Assembly: GCA_023416585.1 (NCBI GenBank)
Contig: JAEZHM010000040.1
Coordinates: 1 to 64,000 of the forward strand
Source: Bacillota bacterium
GTDB taxonomy: Bacteria; Bacillota; Clostridia; Christensenellales; Aristaeellaceae
Length of the DNA stretch: 64,000 nucleotides
Direction: 5' to 3'
Position numbers and translations under genes: made by a program
The notes under the pieces: generated by a model
The model's input: the letters and a program-made list of their open reading frames with translations, nothing else
Database searches by the model: none
What the model was told of the DNA's origin: nothing
In this document: positions 60,090-64,000 of the stretch, piece by piece
Numbering within the stretch: the first letter of the stretch is position 1
How the letters are laid out: each line of letters begins with the position of its first letter

Positions 60090-60107
60090 CCCTGCTTCCG
60101 AATGTAG

Positions 60108-61847
60108 TTACTTGACGCTGTTGAGGGAAGTAGCGCGAGCCTGCTCCAACTCCGGCCGCAGAGCAAGGTAGTATTCCAGCAACCCGTCATATCCCATGTC
60201 TTTCGCCATGGAAATCATTGTTTCCTTCAAGGATTCGTATTCAGCATCATCCTTGGCAAAAATCATCTGCCAGGAGTATTGCTTGAGAATATTGCCAACC
60301 TGATCCCTGACCGTTTTCATGTCCGTACTCAAGGCAGGCGCGGTGTAAGTGTTTCCGGGAATAACGGAGAGCATATCGTTCATTACCAAGTACTCCTTGG
60401 TATAGCGTGCTCCGCCCATGTTCTCGGACCAAATCTTGTCCAGCTTGGACATTGCGTTGGCAAGCGTGGACGACCAGTTGGCATATTTGTACGCTTCACC
60501 GAAGGGGCCGGTTTCCGCGTTGGACAGAGGATACAGGGACAATCTTTGGAAACCATCGGCAAAATTGGAGCCGCCCCAATCTTCGGGAATGTCAATCTTG
60601 TTCATGGGCAGCGCTTGCTTGCCCAGATCAGTGAGATACGGCTTGTTTTGTGCATCATACTCCCATGTCAGCCCTTGAGGTCCGTTGTACAGCGTCATGA
60701 CCCCATCCGGCGTAAAAGCCCAGTCAAGGAAATCAAGGATACGTTCGGGAGCACGGCAGTCTTTTCCCAAGGCAAGCACCGGCCCGTTCGTTCCGCCCGG
60801 CGAGAAGCCTGTGGAGGATATTCTTTGATCCAGAAGCGGCGCCATTTCATATCCGATACCGGCATTCACATGGTCCAGTGTATTAAACGCATTCTTGGCC
60901 TCCCAGTACCAGTTCGAGTAGAAGATCTGCCCGGCCCCAAACTTTGCGGAGGCGTCTGTGCCGGTTTGCGTCAGGGAGTCCGGATCAAGCAGGCCGCGTT
61001 GGTTCAGTTCGTAGAAAAACTTCAGGCCCTTAAAGTAATAGCCGTCTTCCTGCAGCACATGCTGGTAGTTTTTCGCCAGGTTGTCCACAAATACAGTGCT
61101 CTCGCTTGTCAGCGGCGCATACCCGTACAAGCCCAGGAAATTCTGCACATGTGCTATGCCAGCGGCGTTATCCATGCCGTTGTGGATGGAAGCGCCATAG
61201 GTCACCTTTCCTTCCTCTGTCTTAGGATAGGCGGCCTTCATTTTTTCAAGGCATGTGATAAGGTCGTCCATGTTTGCCAGCGGAGGTGATCCGGCTCCAA
61301 GATAATAGTCATAGCGGATCATGACGCCATAGTCCACTTCCGACGCATTTTGGGAAAGCGTCGGGCTCATCATGGATACGCGGGTGGGAATTCCGTACAT
61401 TGCGCCGTCGCTGCTGAAGCTTTGCATGCGCTGCACGCCCACAGGGAAGTGCTCTACAAAATACGGCATGTTGGTCTGAAAACGGCTGTCCTTTCCCAGA
61501 TCCATCAGCAGCCCTGCTTTCATGGCCTGCTGAAATTCCTGGCCGGGGCTGCCGAAGATGACCAGGTCGCCCAGGTTGCCGGAGGCCGCCATCGTCTGGA
61601 ATTTCGCGCCGGCATTGCCCTCGTTTGCGATGATATTAAGCGTCATATTCCAGCGGTCCTTGACATACTTGCCAAACCAGCCAAGCTGTTCGCCGGAAGC
61701 GCTGGCGCCGAGGTTTAAGACGTCGATGGTGATGGGCTGATCAAACTCAGGCTTGCGAAGTGCCGCAGCAGCCGACGCGCTCGGGCTTGCGAAAACAGCC
61801 ACCGTGCATAGGACCAGAACCAGGCAAAGCAGTTTCCGAGGTTTCAT
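60108..61847 (-). CDS. Extracellular sugar-binding protein of ABC importer
   Basis: A 579-residue binding protein of the large LplA-like type. The signal peptide MKPRKLLCLVLVLCTVAVFASPSASA has a type I site and no lipobox. The mature part includes QPITIDVLNLGASASGEQLGWFGKYVKDRWNMTLNIIANEGNAGAKFQTMAASGNLGDLVIFGSP, LLMDLGKDSRFQTNMPYFVEHFPVG and the C-terminal DRILD-type segment APERILDFLDWAFTPDGVMTLYNGPQGLTWEYD. GGGAGGATG precedes ATG 61847. It follows two permeases and precedes a LacI regulator. Confidence 0.92.
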   Translation of the reverse strand: MKPRKLLCLVLVLCTVAVFASPSASAAAALRKPEFDQPITIDVLNLGASASGEQLGWFGKYVKDRWNMTLNIIANEGNAGAKFQTMAASGNLGDLVIFGSPGQEFQQAMKAGLLMDLGKDSRFQTNMPYFVEHFPVGVQRMQSFSSDGAMYGIPTRVSMMSPTLSQNASEVDYGVMIRYDYYLGAGSPPLANMDDLITCLEKMKAAYPKTEEGKVTYGASIHNGMDNAAGIAHVQNFLGLYGYAPLTSESTVFVDNLAKNYQHVLQEDGYYFKGLKFFYELNQRGLLDPDSLTQTGTDASAKFGAGQIFYSNWYWEAKNAFNTLDHVNAGIGYEMAPLLDQRISSTGFSPGGTNGPVLALGKDCRAPERILDFLDWAFTPDGVMTLYNGPQGLTWEYDAQNKPYLTDLGKQALPMNKIDIPEDWGGSNFADGFQRLSLYPLSNAETGPFGEAYKYANWSSTLANAMSKLDKIWSENMGGARYTKEYLVMNDMLSVIPGNTYTAPALSTDMKTVRDQVGNILKQYSWQMIFAKDDAEYESLKETMISMAKDMGYDGLLEYYLALRPELEQARATSLNSVK

Positions 61848-61895
61848 GTGACATCCTCCCTTGTTGTTTATTTTTATGCGGATGGATGCTCCGCA

Positions 61896-62810
61896 TTATC
61901 CCTTGACAGCGCCCATCAAAATCCCCTTGACGATATACTTTTGCATAAAGGGGTATACGAAGAGAATTGGCAGGATGACGATCACGGATACCGTCATATT
62001 CACAGACACCGGGTTTTGCTGACGCATCAGATCCGCCGCCATCTCCGCATCCTGGGAGTCACGAATGAGGTTGGCAAGCATTGTTGCCTGGTTGATGTAG
62101 CGGTACAGCGTGTACTGCAGCGTATTCAGCTTGCTTGTAGTCATATAGATCAGATTATCCTGGAAGGCATTCCATTGGCCGACCGCAGAAAAGGTTAGGA
62201 TTGTTGCGATGATCGGCATGATGATTGGAAGCACTACCAGGCAGAAAATTTTAAACGGGCCGGCCCCGTCTACCTGCGCCGCCTCCTGCAAAGACGCAGG
62301 CGTGGATTCGATATAGGTTTTGACCAGGATCATGCTATACGGCGAAACAATGGCGGGCAGGATGTACACCCAGAAGTTGTTGATCAGGCCCAGCATGTAA
62401 ATGTTCATATAGGCCGGAATCAAGCCGGCGCTGAAATACATGGTCACGATAACAAACCGGTACCAGAGCTTGCGCCTCCAAAAGTTTTGTTTGGAAAACA
62501 GATATCCCAGAAAAGCGGATGCCAGCACGGTACAGGCGGAGCCTATCACTGTACGCGCAACGGAAATGAACATGGCATTTCCTAATCCGGGCAGCTTTAA
62601 CACATCGCCATAATTGCTCAAATGCAGCCCCCGCGGAATCCAGGTAATATCGCCTGCGGCGCTGAGGTTGTTTGCGCTCAGGGAATTGATGATAAGGTAA
62701 TAAAACGGGTACAGGCATACAAAAGTCAGCACTAGATAGAGGATGGTATTCAAGAAATCAAACGCAGACGCAGCGCGCGTTCTTCTTCCAACGTGACGGT
62801 AAGCACCCAT
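61896..62810 (-). CDS. Sugar ABC transporter permease (LplC/YtcP type)
   Basis: A 304-residue CUT1 permease. It has FLNTILYLVLTFVCLYPFYYLIINSLSANN, the coupling loop LQEAAQVDGAGPFKIFCLVVLPIIMPII and the family C-terminus YPFMQKYIVKGILMGAVKG. A Lys/Gly-rich ribosome site (AAGGGATGG) precedes ATG 62810. It is 16 bp downstream of its partner permease and 48 bp upstream of the binding protein. Confidence 0.92.
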   Translation of the reverse strand: MGAYRHVGRRTRAASAFDFLNTILYLVLTFVCLYPFYYLIINSLSANNLSAAGDITWIPRGLHLSNYGDVLKLPGLGNAMFISVARTVIGSACTVLASAFLGYLFSKQNFWRRKLWYRFVIVTMYFSAGLIPAYMNIYMLGLINNFWVYILPAIVSPYSMILVKTYIESTPASLQEAAQVDGAGPFKIFCLVVLPIIMPIIATILTFSAVGQWNAFQDNLIYMTTSKLNTLQYTLYRYINQATMLANLIRDSQDAEMAADLMRQQNPVSVNMTVSVIVILPILFVYPFMQKYIVKGILMGAVKG

Positions 62811-62826
62811 ACTTCCATCCCTTTTC

Positions 62827-63789
62827 TCAAATGATCGTTTCTCCGCGTACCAACCGTGACAGCCCGTTCACAGAAAACAACAGTGCCAGGCTGACAAAGG
62901 ACTTGAGCATGCTGATGGCCGTTGCCAGTGAGATGGAGCCATTGCCGATGCCGATGTTATATACGTACAGATCCAGCACTTCCAGGCTCTTTTGGGTGAT
63001 CGCGTTCTGGAAAACAAAATACTGCTCCATGCCGTTGTTCAGGAAATTTGCAATGGATAGCAGAAGAAGCACAAAGTATGTAGGCAGAAGCCCGGGGATG
63101 GTCACGTTCCATATGCAGCGGAAGCGCCCCGCGCCATCCACCGTGGCAGCTTCATACAGCGCCTGGTCTATGCCGGCCATTGCGGCCAGATACATGATGG
63201 CGTTCCAGCCGATGTTCTTCCATACGCTCCACGCCACCATCTTCAGCCATACATTGGAACCGGACGCAAGCCAATTGACCGGCTTATCAATTATGCCAAG
63301 CGATAGCAGCAATTTGTTGTAAACGCCCGTGTTATAAGAAAAGAGGGCAAACGCCATGGAATAAATCAGTACCCAGCCGATGAAATGCGGCAGTGTCGTC
63401 ATGGATTGAATGAACTTCTTCAGGCGTGCGCTTCTGATTTCGCCCAGAAACACGGCAAAGATAACTGGCAGCAACGAAGAAAGAATGTTCAATCCGCTGA
63501 TGGCAAACGTGTTTTTCAACACGCGAACCGTTTCACGCACCTGCGCTTTATTGGAAAAAAGAAACCCAAACCACTTGAAGGAAACAAAATCGCAGTTCTC
63601 CAACCGGAAACCCGGCTGATAATCGTAGAAGGCATAGCGCCATCCCCATAACGGAAGATAAGAAAACACAAACACAAGCGCTAGAAACGGTATTGCCATG
63701 AGGAATAATTGCCGGCCTTCCCTTTCCATGCAGGTTCGCCTGTGTGCCGGCGCCGACTTTTTGAAGAATCGCTTGGAAGTTCCAATCAC
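62827..63789 (-). CDS. Sugar ABC transporter permease (LplB type)
   Basis: A 320-residue permease with REGRQLFLMAIPFLALVFVFSYLPLWGWRYAFYDYQPGF and the coupling loop YEAATVDGAGRFRCIWNVTIPGLLPTY. The start is GTG 63789 with GGAGGTGGG upstream. It follows the end of a GH38-like gene by 27 bp, so glycosidase, permeases and binding protein probably form one leftward operon whose promoter lies beyond the window. Confidence 0.9.
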   Translation of the reverse strand: MIGTSKRFFKKSAPAHRRTCMEREGRQLFLMAIPFLALVFVFSYLPLWGWRYAFYDYQPGFRLENCDFVSFKWFGFLFSNKAQVRETVRVLKNTFAISGLNILSSLLPVIFAVFLGEIRSARLKKFIQSMTTLPHFIGWVLIYSMAFALFSYNTGVYNKLLLSLGIIDKPVNWLASGSNVWLKMVAWSVWKNIGWNAIMYLAAMAGIDQALYEAATVDGAGRFRCIWNVTIPGLLPTYFVLLLLSIANFLNNGMEQYFVFQNAITQKSLEVLDLYVYNIGIGNGSISLATAISMLKSFVSLALLFSVNGLSRLVRGETII

Positions 63790-63816
63790 GGATTCCCACC
63801 TCCGGTCAGCGTTTCA

Positions 63817-64000
63817 TTATTTTTCCCTGGTGTCTGTAAGCAGCACGGTTTTGATCTCAAATGCGCCCAGTGTGTCCAGCGGTTCAGCAGCGGGTGTTTC
63901 GTTCATGTTGACGCACAAGACGGGGGTAAAGCCCAAGCTGGTTTGGATCTTAAGCGGACATGCATCCGGCGTTGGATTATACAGGCGCGCGACAACGCCA
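63817..64000 (-). CDS. C-terminus of a glycosidase, GH38 alpha-mannosidase-like (partial)
   Basis: The minus strand is open from the window edge to a TAA at 63819-63817, immediately followed by TGA. The 60 visible residues contain VVARLYNPTPDACPLKIQTSLG and end LDTLGAFEIKTVLLTDTREK. The phrase RLYNP and the end FEIKT(V)xL are characteristic of the beta-sandwich tail of GH38 alpha-mannosidases, but the catalytic part is outside the window. It is upstream of and probably co-transcribed with the ABC importer. Confidence 0.55.
   Translation of the reverse strand, partial: GVVARLYNPTPDACPLKIQTSLGFTPVLCVNMNETPAAEPLDTLGAFEIKTVLLTDTREK

Noticed and set aside
60279..61289. 336-codon plus-strand frame
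   Set aside because: Antisense to the binding-protein gene at 60108-61847.

Overview
The window reads as an accessory carbohydrate-utilisation region of a Gram-positive-type anaerobe, most likely a gut member of the Clostridia (Bacillota). Supporting signs are sigma-70-like promoters, strong AGGAGG-type ribosome binding sites, four CUT1 sugar ABC transporters of MalFG or LplB/YtcP type that each lack their own ATPase gene, an AsnA-type asparagine synthetase and IS5/IS1182-type insertion sequences. The taxonomic call is an inference. None of the four sugar-binding proteins has a lipobox cysteine, which is odd for a monoderm.

Layout. 0-1.4 kb: two copies of one IS5-family element in the same orientation (the first cut by the window edge), separated by a short palindromic repeat. 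1.6-8.1 kb: IclR regulator, dihydrodipicolinate-synthase-like lyase, sialidase-like protein and an ABC transporter. 8.2-12.4 kb: a GH2 glycosidase divergent from an MFS transporter fused to a DUF2804 domain. 12.7-25.5 kb: a sugar ABC transporter followed by L-fucose/D-arabinose isomerase, ribokinase-type kinase and an SDR; divergent from it a GH172 (DUF2961) enzyme; then a membrane-anchored DUF4185 (GH183-type) protein and a ROK repressor. 25.5-30.9 kb: a decayed IS1182-type element, asnA, a secreted peptidoglycan-binding protein and an ArsR/ArsP-like metal(loid) efflux pair. 31-50.6 kb: a tRNA-Ser fragment, an unknown enzyme, a dehydrogenase, a ThuA-like protein, RpiB, two tandem ADP-ribosylglycohydrolase paralogues, an ABC transporter, a LacI regulator, and an operon of nucleoside hydrolase, GH172, GH116, GH3 and ROK kinase. 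50.7-58.1 kb: a calcium-type P-ATPase with a hairpin over its Shine-Dalgarno, an Lgt-like/NAGPA pair, a secreted PIG-L-type deacetylase and an MFS transporter. 58.2-64 kb: SDR, LacI regulator, a fourth ABC transporter and the C-terminus of what looks like a GH38 mannosidase.

How it may work together. GH172, GH183 (DUF4185) and GH116 are the three families known to contain the exo-alpha, endo and exo-beta D-arabinofuranosidases that dismantle mycobacterial D-arabinan. Here they sit with an isomerase family known to convert D-arabinose to D-ribulose, a ribokinase-type kinase, RpiB and pentose-sized ABC importers. I read the 12.7-25.5 and 31-50.6 kb blocks as a candidate D-arabinan or D-arabinofuranoside utilisation system in a Firmicute. 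Three copies of a 19-bp dyad, TTGTAA-N7-T(T/G)ACA(A/T), two of them lying on the -35 boxes of the divergent transporter and GH172 promoters and one between the DUF4185 gene and the ROK gene, suggest a single ROK-controlled regulon. Substrates are inferred from family and context only.
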